64,000 bases of DNA. It comes from Collinsella sp. WCA1-178-WT-3 (M1). Its GTDB lineage: Bacteria > Actinomycetota > Coriobacteriia > Coriobacteriales > Coriobacteriaceae. The DNA is taken from contig NZ_VUME01000004.1 in assembly GCF_009696325.1 (NCBI RefSeq), positions 100,534 to 164,533 on the forward strand, in the 5' to 3' direction. Position 1 is the first letter of the stretch. Every line of letters starts with the position of its first letter. A program made the position numbers and the translations under genes. This document shows positions 42,666 through 51,383 of the stretch, piece by piece. The notes under the pieces are model-generated. The model did no database searches, was not told the origin of the DNA, and worked only from the letters and a program-made list of their open reading frames with translations.

Positions 42666-42674
42666 GGGGCGGCC

Positions 42675-43862
42675 ATGTTCAACACCATTATTATCACGGT
42701 CAAGACGCTGCTGCGCCGGCCGAGCACGTGGGTTTGGGGCGCGATCTTTCCCGTCGCGCTTTCCACGATGTTCATGTTTATGTTTGCGAATCTGAGCTCC
42801 GACGGCACGGTCGACCCGGTGCCGGTGGCCGTCGTGGCGGATGAGGCCTGGGGCGCCTCGACCTTTAAGGACGTGGCGACGTCGCTTGCCAAGGAAGGCG
42901 ACGACCAACTGCTCGAGATCCACGAGTTCGACGACGCAGTCGATGCGAACCGTGCGCTTAAGGCCGGCGAGGTCGCGGGCATCTATGCGGTCGATGCCGC
43001 GGGCACGCCCAAACTCACATTGCTTTCGAGCTATGACAGCTCGCGTGCGACGTCGGTGCTCACCGACCGCAGCATCCTGGAGACGGTGGCAAGCTCGTAT
43101 ACGCAAAATGCCGAGCTCATGCGCCAGATTGCCCAGGACAACCCGGCGGCGCTCGCCGACCCGGAGGTGGTTGCGCGCGCCCTGTCGCTTGAGGGCGGAA
43201 CCCGCCGTGTGAGCCTGACGCGTGCCACGCCCGATGGCACGGTCATCTACTACTACGCGCTCTTTGGCCTGGTCGCGATGATGTCTGCCGAGTTTGCCGC
43301 CTTGAGCGTCGTCGACCTGCAGCCCAATCTGTCGGGCCTTGGCGCGCGTCGCTGCGTGGGCGGTCTTTCCAAGACGGCATCGCTGGCCGGTATTTTTGTG
43401 GGCTCGTGGCTGGTCTCCTTTGCTTCGATGGCGATTGCGATCGGCTACGTGCGCCTGGTCGTGGGCGTCGACTTTGGCGGGCGCGAGGGACTGTGTCTGG
43501 TGGGCGGCGCTGCCTCCGCGCTTGCCGCGACGGGCCTGGGGCTCTTTGTGGGCACGCTGCCCGTTAAGGGCGGCAAGGCGTCCAAGTCGGGCATCCTCAC
43601 AGGCTTTGCCACCACGTGTGCCCTGTTCGCCGGGCTTTATGGCGAGCCGGCGATGGCGCTTGCCGACGACGTCGCCCGCGCCTGCCCGGCCGAGAGTTGG
43701 CTCAATCCCGTCAAGCTCATCTGCGACATGTTCAACCGCCTGTATTTCTTTGAGGACCTGGGTCCCTTTGCCGTTCGCGCCGGCGCGCTGGTCTTTATGG
43801 CGTTGCTGTTCGTTGCCGTCGCCACGCTGATCTTTGGAAGGAGCCGCTATGAGCACCTTTAA
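42675..43862 (+). CDS. ABC-2 type transporter permease
   Basis: The 395-residue membrane protein has one N-terminal span (WVWGAIFPVALSTMFMFMFA), a large extracytoplasmic domain (about residues 40-190), and five spans in the C-terminal half (for example FGLVAMMSAEFAALSVVDL and SKTASLAGIFVGSWLVSFAS). This is the ABC-2/DrrB-YhgE-like layout of exporter permeases. The next gene starts inside its last codons. The substrate is unknown. Confidence 0.88.
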   Translation: MFNTIIITVKTLLRRPSTWVWGAIFPVALSTMFMFMFANLSSDGTVDPVPVAVVADEAWGASTFKDVATSLAKEGDDQLLEIHEFDDAVDANRALKAGEVAGIYAVDAAGTPKLTLLSSYDSSRATSVLTDRSILETVASSYTQNAELMRQIAQDNPAALADPEVVARALSLEGGTRRVSLTRATPDGTVIYYYALFGLVAMMSAEFAALSVVDLQPNLSGLGARRCVGGLSKTASLAGIFVGSWLVSFASMAIAIGYVRLVVGVDFGGREGLCLVGGAASALAATGLGLFVGTLPVKGGKASKSGILTGFATTCALFAGLYGEPAMALADDVARACPAESWLNPVKLICDMFNRLYFFEDLGPFAVRAGALVFMALLFVAVATLIFGRSRYEHL

Positions 43863-45054
43863 GACTGCGCTTCGCATGGCGCTGGCGCACCCGTTCTACC
43901 TGCTCATCTATACGGTGTTCATCTCGCTCATGGGCGTATTCATCGCGGCATCGGTGAGCTGGAACTCGTCGCAGCTCACCGAGTACGAGCCCTACGACAC
44001 CAACGTGATCGTGGTCGACCGCGACGACAGCGACCTTTCGCGGGCGCTTACCAAGCACCTGGGCTCGCGCTTTGATCTGGTCACGGGTATCGGCGAGGAC
44101 ACCTACGACCTTGCGGACGCGCTCTCCAAGAGCAACAGTGCCAAGGGCAGCGCCGACTGCGTGTTCTTTATCCCGGAGGGGTTTGAGGACGACCTCGTCG
44201 CAGCCGCCCGAGCGGGGGAGTCCCTGCCCAAGCTCGATGTGACCTACGGTGCCGGCACCATGGCGGCGGCGCTTTCGTCTGCCGAGGCCTCGCGCTGGAT
44301 CTCGCTCGCGGGCGCCGCGGCCGCACTTGATTCTACTGCCTCCGACGGTGACGTCGCCAAGGCCGCCGAGCATGCCGCCGCCAAGCGCGCGGAGGTCGAG
44401 ATCGAGCAGGTCAAGGTCGACTCGACAGCCGCCGCCACGCTTGAGTCGTACTTCAACTTTGGCACGTACGCGATTATCTCGTCGGTCATCGTATCGGTGG
44501 GGCTGGTGTTCTCGGGCATGAACGAGCCCGAGCGCGTGCGCCGCATGGAGGCCAGTCCGGTCTCCGAGCGTCAGCGCTCGCTTGCCGTGTTTGCGGCCGC
44601 CGCCGTGCTCGCCGTCTGCATCTGGTTTGTGTCGAGCATGATGGGCGTCGTGGGCTTTGCCGGCGCGGTCGCCGAGGTCGGCGCGAGTCGTGTGTGCCTA
44701 GCGCTGGCGGCAACGTTTGCCCTGGCGTGCACGCCGCTGGCCGTTGGCTTTGCGTTGTCGAGCCTGGGCGCGCGCGAGGAGCTGCTCAACGGTGTGGGTA
44801 ACCTGCTCGGCATGCTCATGACGTTTTTGGGCGGCGCCTGGATGCCGCTGTCGCTGATGGGCCCGGCCGTGCAGACGGTGGCGCACTTTGTACCGACGTT
44901 TTGGGTGAACGACGCAATCGGCAAGGCGCTCGCCGCGGACCTGACGTCCGCCGTGCTGGGAGACATCGCCTGCGATCTGGGCGTCACGGTGCTCTTTGCC
45001 GCGGCCATCGCTGCCGTAGGCCTAGCCCTCGCACGCGCCAAATCCCACGCCTAG
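43849..45054 (+). CDS. ABC-2 type transporter permease (second subunit)
   Basis: The 401-residue protein starts at ATG 43849 behind GGAAGGAG and overlaps the preceding gene by 14 bases. It has the same topology as its neighbour: an N-terminal span (FYLLIYTVFISLMGVFIAAS), an outer domain containing DTNVIVVDRDDSDLSRALT, and five C-terminal spans. The two permeases probably form a heterodimer with the ATPase encoded upstream. Export of a peptide, lipid or drug is a family-level inference. Confidence 0.88.
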   Translation: MSTFKTALRMALAHPFYLLIYTVFISLMGVFIAASVSWNSSQLTEYEPYDTNVIVVDRDDSDLSRALTKHLGSRFDLVTGIGEDTYDLADALSKSNSAKGSADCVFFIPEGFEDDLVAAARAGESLPKLDVTYGAGTMAAALSSAEASRWISLAGAAAALDSTASDGDVAKAAEHAAAKRAEVEIEQVKVDSTAAATLESYFNFGTYAIISSVIVSVGLVFSGMNEPERVRRMEASPVSERQRSLAVFAAAAVLAVCIWFVSSMMGVVGFAGAVAEVGASRVCLALAATFALACTPLAVGFALSSLGAREELLNGVGNLLGMLMTFLGGAWMPLSLMGPAVQTVAHFVPTFWVNDAIGKALAADLTSAVLGDIACDLGVTVLFAAAIAAVGLALARAKSHA

Positions 45055-45061
45055 CTACCTA

Positions 45062-45331
45062 GTCATTGGGTGCTCATTGGGGACAGACTTAAACGACCAA
45101 GAGTGGTCATTGGGGACAGACTTAAACGACCAGTCATCGGGGACAGTCTTTGCCGATTCGCCGGCTCGCCGGTCGGGTTGGCAAGGGCTGTCCCCAGCTG
45201 CCGGCAGGAAAGGAACGTCCCTAGCCGCCAGGTGGCGAGGCACTCATTTAAGTCCGTCCCCAATGAGTGGTTTCAGTCATTTAAGTCTGTCCCCAATGAG
45301 TAGTCACTCATTTAAGAACGTCCCCAATGAC
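45062..45331. repeat. Nested palindromic cluster of TCATTGGGGACAGACTTAAA units
   Basis: Forward units start at 45074, 45107 and 45134. Inverted units (CATTTAAGTCCGTCCCCAATGA type) occupy 45242-45267, 45275-45300 and 45306-45331. The centre (45138-45195) folds as GGGGACAGTC...GGGCTGTCCCC. The outermost edges TAGTCATTGGG and CCCAATGACTA also pair. A solitary related unit lies at 52790-52813. The gap 45055-45416 holds this cluster and the promoter below. Confidence 0.85.
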
Positions 45332-45343
45332 TAGGCGCCGTAC

Positions 45344-45374
45344 TTGACATTGACCCCGCTTTAACGGGTACCAT
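45344..45374 (+). promoter_or_regulatory. Candidate promoter of the DUF362 gene
   Basis: A perfect TTGACA (45344-45349) is followed after 19 bases by TACCAT (45369-45374), about 40 bases before the start codon. Spacing is slightly long. Confidence 0.4.
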
Positions 45375-45416
45375 CCTCTATGTCTGTAACGCCATATAGA
45401 CCGAGGGGATAGATCT

Positions 45417-46622
45417 ATGACCGCAACTGCACCCGCAGCACCCGCTAAGGTGTACTTCACCAACCTGCGCACGCATGCTCGCGAGAGCCAGCTTGACAAG
45501 CTCAAGCGCCTCATCCGCCGCGCCGGTATTGAGCAGATCGACTTTGAGAACAAGTTCGTCGCTATCAAGATTCACTTTGGCGAGCTGGGCAACCTGAGCT
45601 TTTTGCGCCCCAACTACGCCCGCGCCGTCGCGGATGTCGTGAAGGAGCTGGGCGGCAAGCCCTTCCTCACCGACTGCAACACGCTCTATGTCGGTAGCCG
45701 CAAAAACGCGCTCGAGCACATCGACACCGCTTATCAGAACGGCTTTACCCCGTATGCCACGGGTTGCCAGATCATCATCGCCGACGGCCTTAAGGGTACC
45801 GACGAGGCGCTCGTCCCGGTCGAGGGCGGCGAGTACGTGCGCGAGGCCAAGATCGGCCAGGCGCTCATGGATGCCGATATCGTGATTAGCCTCACCCACT
45901 TTAAGGGCCATGAGCAGGCCGGTTTTGGCGGCGCCATGAAGAACTTGGGCATGGGAGGCGGTAGCCGTGCGGGCAAGATGGAGCAGCATGCCGCCGGCAA
46001 GCCGAACGTCGCGACCGAGCACTGCATTGGCTGCCGTGCCTGCGAAAAGATCTGCGCGCACAACGCTATCTCGTTCGACGACACCCGCGAGCGCGAGCTT
46101 GCCAGCGGCGCTACTCGTACGGTGCACGTGGCCGCCATCGACCACGATCGCTGCGTGGGCTGCGGACGCTGCATCGGCGTGTGCAACCAGGACGCCATCA
46201 AGCCCGTCTATGACGCCGCGGCCGACGTGCTCAACTGCAAGATCGCCGAGTACACCAAGGCCGTCGTCGACGGCCGCCCGAGCTTCCACATCTCGCTTGC
46301 CATGGATATCAGCCCCAACTGTGATTGCCATCCCGAAAACGATACGCCTATCGTCAACGATATCGGCATGTTCGCGAGCTTCGACCCGGTCGCCATCGAC
46401 CAGGCCTGTGCCGATGCCGTCATGGCGTCCGAGCCGCTGCCCAACACCGAGCTCACCGATAGCGCGGCCAAGATGGAGCATAACCATGAGCATCTGGAGG
46501 GCGAGCAGGCGCGTGACCCCTTCTGCATCACGCATCCCGACACCGACTGGCGCGCGTGCATCGCGCACGCCGAGAAGATCGGCCTGGGCACGAGCAAGTA
46601 CGAGCTTATCGAGGTCAAATAG
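45417..46622 (+). CDS. DUF362 domain protein with two [4Fe-4S] motifs
   Basis: The 401-residue protein has an N-terminal DUF362 region (AIKIHFGELGNLSFLRPNY, SLTHFKGHEQAGFGGAMKNL), then a ferredoxin insert with CIGCRACEKICAHNAI near residue 203 and CVGCGRCIGVCNQDAI near residue 246, then the DUF362 tail (FASFDPVAIDQACAD). Such proteins are widespread in anaerobes; the reaction is unknown but electron transfer or metal-cofactor handling is likely. An Asn/Cys/His-rich segment (SPNCDCHPENDTP, KMEHNHEHLE) near the end may bind metal. Confidence 0.9.
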   Translation: MTATAPAAPAKVYFTNLRTHARESQLDKLKRLIRRAGIEQIDFENKFVAIKIHFGELGNLSFLRPNYARAVADVVKELGGKPFLTDCNTLYVGSRKNALEHIDTAYQNGFTPYATGCQIIIADGLKGTDEALVPVEGGEYVREAKIGQALMDADIVISLTHFKGHEQAGFGGAMKNLGMGGGSRAGKMEQHAAGKPNVATEHCIGCRACEKICAHNAISFDDTRERELASGATRTVHVAAIDHDRCVGCGRCIGVCNQDAIKPVYDAAADVLNCKIAEYTKAVVDGRPSFHISLAMDISPNCDCHPENDTPIVNDIGMFASFDPVAIDQACADAVMASEPLPNTELTDSAAKMEHNHEHLEGEQARDPFCITHPDTDWRACIAHAEKIGLGTSKYELIEVK

Positions 46623-46669
46623 CGCCTAGCTATTGGACAATACAAGCGCCTTTGTGGCGTAATTCGAGC

Positions 46670-46707
46670 AAAAGCCGCTCGCGAGCACAGCGCTCACGGG
46701 CGGCTTT
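46670..46707 (+). terminator. Hairpin after the DUF362 gene
   Basis: AAAGCCGCTCG and CGGGCGGCTTT form an interrupted stem ending in CTTTCC about 50 bases after the stop; a moderate terminator candidate. Confidence 0.45.
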
Positions 46708-46836
46708 CCGGAAGTATGCGGCAAATTTCGAGACCGCCGAGCACACGACATTTTTTGGCAACAAAACCCCTGATAAATTGTTGGTAAAACTGCGGTCTGG
46801 TCGGCAGTTCCAGATTTTGCCGCATACTTCCGAAGG
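46707..46836. repeat. 130-bp inverted-repeat element
   Basis: CGGAAGTATGCGGCAAA (from 46709) has its inverse TTTGCCGCATACTTCCG ending near 46832, and the pairing extends imperfectly to GCCGA/TCGGC. The interior (about 60 bp) is AT-rich. The gap 46623-47006 contains this and the hairpin at 46670-46707, and no gene. Confidence 0.75.
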
Positions 46837-47006
46837 CGGGAGCCAAAACGGTCCTCCAGCGCTGTAACCAACCATGATTGTTCGCCGTTGATGCGTCAAC
46901 AAGCAAAGAATGGGTAAACAAGGGGTCACGTATGGTGCAAATTTCGCACGTACCCAGACGCTTTGATATAGTGTTGAGAACTATTTACTTGGAGGATGTA
47001 ACCGGC

Positions 47007-47690
47007 ATGTCCGATTCGAGCGACAGTTCTAAGCCGCGACCCGAGGCCGCGGCCGTTTCGCACTACACGGTGGGCGAGGAGATCATGAACTCCGTCACCC
47101 ATGGTGTCGGTTGCCTGCTGGGCATCGCGGGCCTGGTGCTCCTGATCGTATTTGCCGCTCTTCGCGGCGGAGGCCCGGCTCACATGGCCGCGGCGATTGT
47201 CTATGGTGTCAGTATTATCCTCGAATACCTAGCCTCTACGCTCTACCACGCGATTCAGCCCGCACGCGCCAAGCGCGTGTTTCGCATCATCGACCACAGC
47301 TGCATCTACCTGCTCATAGCCGGCAGCTATACGCCGTTTTGCCTCATCACGCTCGCAAACGATGGCGGCCCTATGCTGTTCTTTGCCGTATGGGCCATCG
47401 CCATTATCGGCATCGCCCTCGAGTGCTTTATGCGCGAGCGTCAACCGCACTGGGTAAGCGGCCTGGTCTACCTGCTGATGGGCTGGCTCGTCGTCTTTAA
47501 GCTGCCCGAGCTCGTGTCGCTGCTCAACCCCGTGGCACTTGCCCTGCTCGCTATCGGCGGCGTGTGCTACACCGTGGGCGTGCCGTTCTACATCGCTAAA
47601 AACGTGCGCTACCTGCACAGTGTGTTTCACTTGTGGGTGCTCGCCGGCAGTATCTTCCAGTTCATGGCGGTGATCCTCTTCGTAATCTAG
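47007..47690 (+). CDS. Hemolysin III / PAQR-family membrane protein
   Basis: The 227-residue protein has seven predicted spans and the family signatures: GEEIMNSVTHGVGCLLGIAG near the N-terminus with a conserved His, YGVSIILEYLASTLYHAI, RVFRIIDHSCIYLLIAGSYTPF, and the C-terminal HSVFHLWVLAGSIFQF. The three His and one Asp that bind zinc in PAQR proteins are all present. I start at ATG 47007 because the upstream frame is not conserved in character; GGAGG is 11 bases away. Function in bacteria is unclear; the hemolysin name is historical. Confidence 0.93.
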   Translation: MSDSSDSSKPRPEAAAVSHYTVGEEIMNSVTHGVGCLLGIAGLVLLIVFAALRGGGPAHMAAAIVYGVSIILEYLASTLYHAIQPARAKRVFRIIDHSCIYLLIAGSYTPFCLITLANDGGPMLFFAVWAIAIIGIALECFMRERQPHWVSGLVYLLMGWLVVFKLPELVSLLNPVALALLAIGGVCYTVGVPFYIAKNVRYLHSVFHLWVLAGSIFQFMAVILFVI

Positions 47691-47804
47691 CGATCACGTC
47701 TGTGCCTGCGGACTCATCCAAGCGGCCGCCGGACGCAACTGCCCTATCCGTTATCTACGCTTACTACCTAACGTCCCGAATCTTGGAGGTTCGAGAAACT
47801 CCCG

Positions 47805-49178
47805 ATGGACATAACCATCTCCCTTATCACCACCCTCGTTTTGACCCTCATCAACGGCTACTTCTCTATGTCCGAGATGGCGCTCACCACGGCAAAGCGC
47901 GCCGTGCTGGAGCACGAGGCCGAGGAAGGCGACAAACGCGCCGAGCGCGCCGTTAAGCTGGCCGCCGACTCCGACCAGCTGCTCGCCACCATTCAGGTCG
48001 CCATCACGCTCGTGGGCTTTGCCTCGTCCGCCGTTGCTTCGACGAGCTTGTCCGACCCGCTCGCCACGTGGCTCATGAGCTTTGGCATCGCGCCGCTCTC
48101 TGCCATCGCGCGCGGACTGGCGCCGGTCATCATCACCGTTGCGGTCGCCTTCGTGTCCATCGTGATTGGCGAGCTTGTGCCCAAGCGCATTGGTCTGGCC
48201 AATGCCGAAGGCGTGTCCAAGCAGGTCGTGGGGCCGCTGTCGTTTTTCCAAAAGATCGCCCGTCCGCTCGTGTGGCTGACTGGTGCTTGCTCCGATGGTC
48301 TGGCCCGCATCCTGCGCATCAAGAGCGCCGACGATCGCCAAAACGTCTCGGAGGAAGAGATTAAGTACATGGTCTCGGAGCAGGACGACCTGCTCGACGA
48401 GGAAAAGCGTATGATCCACGAGATCTTCGACCTGGGCGATACCGTTGCCCGCGAGGTCATGGTGCCGCGCGTGGACACCACCATGTGCGAGGACGACGAG
48501 ACGGTCGCCGACGTGCTGTCCACTATGCGCCAGACCGGCTTTAGCCGCATCCCCGTCTATCACGAAGATCCCGACAACGTGGCGGGCATCGCGCACATCA
48601 AGGACCTGATTCAGCCCTCGCTCGACGGCGAGGGCGACCAGCCCATCGCCGGTTATTTGCGCGACGCCACCTTTGTGCCCGACACCAAGGACATCCTGCC
48701 GCTGCTGTCCGAGATGCAGACTTCGCACGACCAGATCGTGGTGGTCGTGGACGAGTACGGCGGCACGGCTGGCATCATTACCATCGAGGACATCGTCGAG
48801 GAGATCGTGGGCGAGATCGAGGACGAGTTCGACCCCGACAACAAGTACCTCACGCGTCTTTCGCGCCGTGAGTGGCTCGTCGATGGGCGTTTTTCGTGCG
48901 ATGATGCGATTGAGCTTGGTTGGCCGCTCGAGGAAAGCGATGATTATGAGACCATCGCCGGCTGGATTTTGGAACTTTGCGACTCGGTGCCCGACATCGG
49001 AGAGGTGTTTGAGGTTGCAGGGTACAAGTTCAAGGTGCAGTCGATGCGTGGCCAGCGCATCTCGCTTATTCGCGTGATCGCTCCGGCCGAAACCGATAAG
49101 AAGGATTCCGAGTCCTCGGCAGATAAGCCGGCGACGCCGGGCGCGGGCTCTGCGGGCCCGCACGACGGCGACGAGTAG
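47805..49178 (+). CDS. CNNM/CorC-type membrane protein with CBS pair
   Basis: The 457-residue protein has a DUF21 (CNNM) membrane domain in residues 1-185 (LINGYFSMSEMALTTAKRA, QVAITLVGFASSAVASTSL, FVSIVIGELVPKRIGLANA). A CBS pair follows from about 200 to 330 (VMVPRVDTTMCEDDETVADV, VVVVDEYGGTAGIITIEDIVEE), then a CorC/HlyC accessory domain to about 430. The tail is short and polar. Family members transport or sense Mg2+/Co2+, often with Na+ exchange. The next gene follows 24 bases later, making co-transcription likely. Confidence 0.93.
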   Translation: MDITISLITTLVLTLINGYFSMSEMALTTAKRAVLEHEAEEGDKRAERAVKLAADSDQLLATIQVAITLVGFASSAVASTSLSDPLATWLMSFGIAPLSAIARGLAPVIITVAVAFVSIVIGELVPKRIGLANAEGVSKQVVGPLSFFQKIARPLVWLTGACSDGLARILRIKSADDRQNVSEEEIKYMVSEQDDLLDEEKRMIHEIFDLGDTVAREVMVPRVDTTMCEDDETVADVLSTMRQTGFSRIPVYHEDPDNVAGIAHIKDLIQPSLDGEGDQPIAGYLRDATFVPDTKDILPLLSEMQTSHDQIVVVVDEYGGTAGIITIEDIVEEIVGEIEDEFDPDNKYLTRLSRREWLVDGRFSCDDAIELGWPLEESDDYETIAGWILELCDSVPDIGEVFEVAGYKFKVQSMRGQRISLIRVIAPAETDKKDSESSADKPATPGAGSAGPHDGDE

Positions 49179-49202
49179 GGCAAGGAAGAGTAGGGGAGAG
49201 TT

Positions 49203-50030
49203 ATGGCAGGCCTGTTCAACATCCTTAAGGTCACCGTCAGCGAGGACAAGATCTGCGCGCATGTGCTGGTGAACCCCGGCATGCCGCTCATGACCTCGGA
49301 GGACATCGAGGCCACGGCGCGCGTGTACTACCTGGTGCCCGCGATTGCCAAGCACCTGTGCCTAGGCGATTCCGGTCGTGAATTCCAGGACTGCATGGGC
49401 CAGACCGAGCTTTGCCATCTGCTTGAGCACGTGACAGTGGAGCTCATGAACGAGACCGGTCTCGCCGGCAGCATTTCGTGCGGCCGTACCCGCGTAAGCG
49501 AGCACGATGAGCGTGTCTTTGAGGTTGAGCTTTCATGCCCCGATGACGCGCTGGCCATCGGCGCGCTGTCTTCGGCGACCTTTATGATGGACTGGGCTTA
49601 TCTGCACGCCGACCAGCCTGCCCCTGACGTGGAGGGCACGGTCGCGGGCCTGCGCAACCTGGTGCTGGGTATGCGCGCCGAGGCCGAGGGCAAGGATCCG
49701 CACGAGGCCATCGCCGCCGCAAACGCCGAGGACGGGGCCGAAGGCGAGGCTCCTGCCGATTCCGAACCCGGCGTCGAGGCAGCTGCTGAGGAAGCCGTCG
49801 AGTCCGAGCCCGTGGAGCCCCAGGGTGTTCCGAGCTTCGACGATGAGCTGCAGGAGGCAATCGATACCGAGGGCGCGACCGCCGAGAGCCACGAGGCCCC
49901 CGCTGCCGTCTACGGTGGCGCGGCGACGGTTCCGGCAGGCCCCGCACAGGAAGGTGCGCTTCCGCTCGTTGATGGCGCCGGCGAGGACCCGGCCGCCACG
50001 GTGGCCATGCCTGCCATACCGCAGGAGTAG
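49203..50030 (+). CDS. Stand-alone cyanophycin-synthetase N-domain-like protein
   Basis: Residues 1 to about 145 resemble the N-terminal domain of cyanophycin synthetase (CphA). TELCHLLEHVTVELMNETG followed by GRTRVSEHDERVFEVELSC matches the H(I/L)xEHVxxELQ...GRTR block there. No ATP-grasp or Mur-ligase domain follows. Instead there is an acidic Ala/Glu/Pro-rich tail of about 125 residues that looks disordered. The resemblance is my own recognition by eye and moderate. In CphA this domain binds the growing polymer end. Without the catalytic domains the protein could be a binding or regulatory factor, or a divergent descendant. It sits between a CNNM protein and a YtxH protein. Confidence 0.5.
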   Translation: MAGLFNILKVTVSEDKICAHVLVNPGMPLMTSEDIEATARVYYLVPAIAKHLCLGDSGREFQDCMGQTELCHLLEHVTVELMNETGLAGSISCGRTRVSEHDERVFEVELSCPDDALAIGALSSATFMMDWAYLHADQPAPDVEGTVAGLRNLVLGMRAEAEGKDPHEAIAAANAEDGAEGEAPADSEPGVEAAAEEAVESEPVEPQGVPSFDDELQEAIDTEGATAESHEAPAAVYGGAATVPAGPAQEGALPLVDGAGEDPAATVAMPAIPQE

Positions 50031-50166
50031 GCTCACTCGCTTATCACCATCATGTACCTGCGCTTTTACCGTACGCAGATGAGCGCGACGGCAAGTGTTG
50101 CGCTGCGGGTATAATGGACAGCATTCAAACGGTGGGCATCGAGGTGCCCGCAGGAGAGGAATGATC

Positions 50167-50556
50167 ATGGGAAAGACTTTCAGCTTTGTCTCCGGTGCGC
50201 TCTTTGGCGCTGCCGCCGGCGCTATCATCGGCGTTGCTCTGGCCCCGCGCTCGGGTGCCGAGACCCGTGCCATGGCCGCCGATATCGCCAACGATGCCTG
50301 GGACAACATGCGCGACACCTACGAGCACGGTGCCGAGGAGGCTCGTGCCGCGGTCAACGACTTTGGTCCGATGGTCGACGCCAAGACCGATGACCTGCGC
50401 GCCAAGGTCGACCTGGCCCGCGAGCGCATGGACCAGCTTCGCGAGCAGCTCAACGACGCCATCTCGGGCGGCAACGTGACGCCCGCTGCCGACGTCGTGG
50501 TCGAGAACGTCACTGAGGCCGACACCGAGGCCACGGAGCCCTCGACCGAGGCATAA
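50167..50556 (+). CDS. YtxH-domain small membrane-anchored protein
   Basis: The 129-residue protein has one N-terminal glycine/alanine-rich span (FSFVSGALFGAAAGAIIGVALAP, residues 4-26) followed by RSGAETR, the YtxH signature, and a long amphipathic helical region. I start at ATG 50167 because AGGAGAGGA has proper spacing; ATG 50161 is possible. YtxH proteins are stress-linked and of unknown biochemical function. The stop overlaps the next start (TAATG). Confidence 0.85.
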   Translation: MGKTFSFVSGALFGAAAGAIIGVALAPRSGAETRAMAADIANDAWDNMRDTYEHGAEEARAAVNDFGPMVDAKTDDLRAKVDLARERMDQLREQLNDAISGGNVTPAADVVVENVTEADTEATEPSTEA

Positions 50557-51311
50557 TGCGCGCAGGGGATTTTGTCGGCGTCAAGGTTTATCGTAAGCCT
50601 GCCGAAGACAAGCGCACCAAAAAGGACGGCACGCCGCGCAGCCCCAAAAAGCTCGGCAAGATTCACTTTCCGGTCTTTACCCCGGGCGGTACGCGCGTGG
50701 TGGGCTTTATGGTTCGCCAGTCCGATATCGCGGGCATGATCGAGCGCCCCGATCGATTTGTGGCGCTCGATGCCATCGGCGTCTATGAGGGTGCTGTCGC
50801 GGTCGACGACGTCAAGGGCACCTACGATGCCGCCGCGGCCAAGCGCCTCGATATCAACCTGGACGACTGCATCATCTGGGTTGGCATGGACGTGCGCACG
50901 GAATCGGGCGACGTCGTGGGCTACTGCTCGGACGTTGAGTTCAAGCCGCGTTCGGGTATCGTGCAGACGTTCTACGTGACCGCCGGCACTGCCTCGAGTG
51001 TGCTGGTGGGCGACACACAGATGCCGCCGACGATGTTGCGCGGCTACGAGAACGGCGCGATGATTGTCTCGGACGAGGTCAAGTCGCTCGGGTATTCGGG
51101 TGGCGCGGCCGCCAAGGCTGCCGAGGCCAGTGTCGTGGTGGGCGATAAGGTCAAGAAGGGCGCCAAGGTGCTCGATGACAAGGGATCGGCCGCCGTGGAC
51201 AAGGGCAGTCGCGCACTGGGCAAGCAGCTCGGCAAGACGCGCGGTATGTTCAAGGCCTTTAAGGACGAATATCAAAAGGCGAGCGGGGGCTCGTCAAAAG
51301 CTAGCAAATAG
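50556..51311 (+). CDS. PRC-barrel-like protein with basic helical tail
   Basis: The 251-residue protein has a PRC-barrel-like front half: KLGKIHFPVFTPGGTRVVGF, then a second barrel-like repeat with DVRTESGDVVGYCSDVEF. An Ala/Lys-rich tail follows (KVKKGAKVLDDKGSAAVDKG). It is translationally coupled to the YtxH gene. PRC barrels act as protein- or RNA-binding adaptors; no specific role is evident. The MgtE-like protein at 53111 also begins with a PRC-like domain. Confidence 0.6.
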   Translation: MRAGDFVGVKVYRKPAEDKRTKKDGTPRSPKKLGKIHFPVFTPGGTRVVGFMVRQSDIAGMIERPDRFVALDAIGVYEGAVAVDDVKGTYDAAAAKRLDINLDDCIIWVGMDVRTESGDVVGYCSDVEFKPRSGIVQTFYVTAGTASSVLVGDTQMPPTMLRGYENGAMIVSDEVKSLGYSGGAAAKAAEASVVVGDKVKKGAKVLDDKGSAAVDKGSRALGKQLGKTRGMFKAFKDEYQKASGGSSKASK

Positions 51312-51383
51312 CGACGTACCAAATGACGGGGGGCGAGCCGGAGACATGTTGCTCCGGCTCGCTGTGTTTATGGGGGAGGGCAC

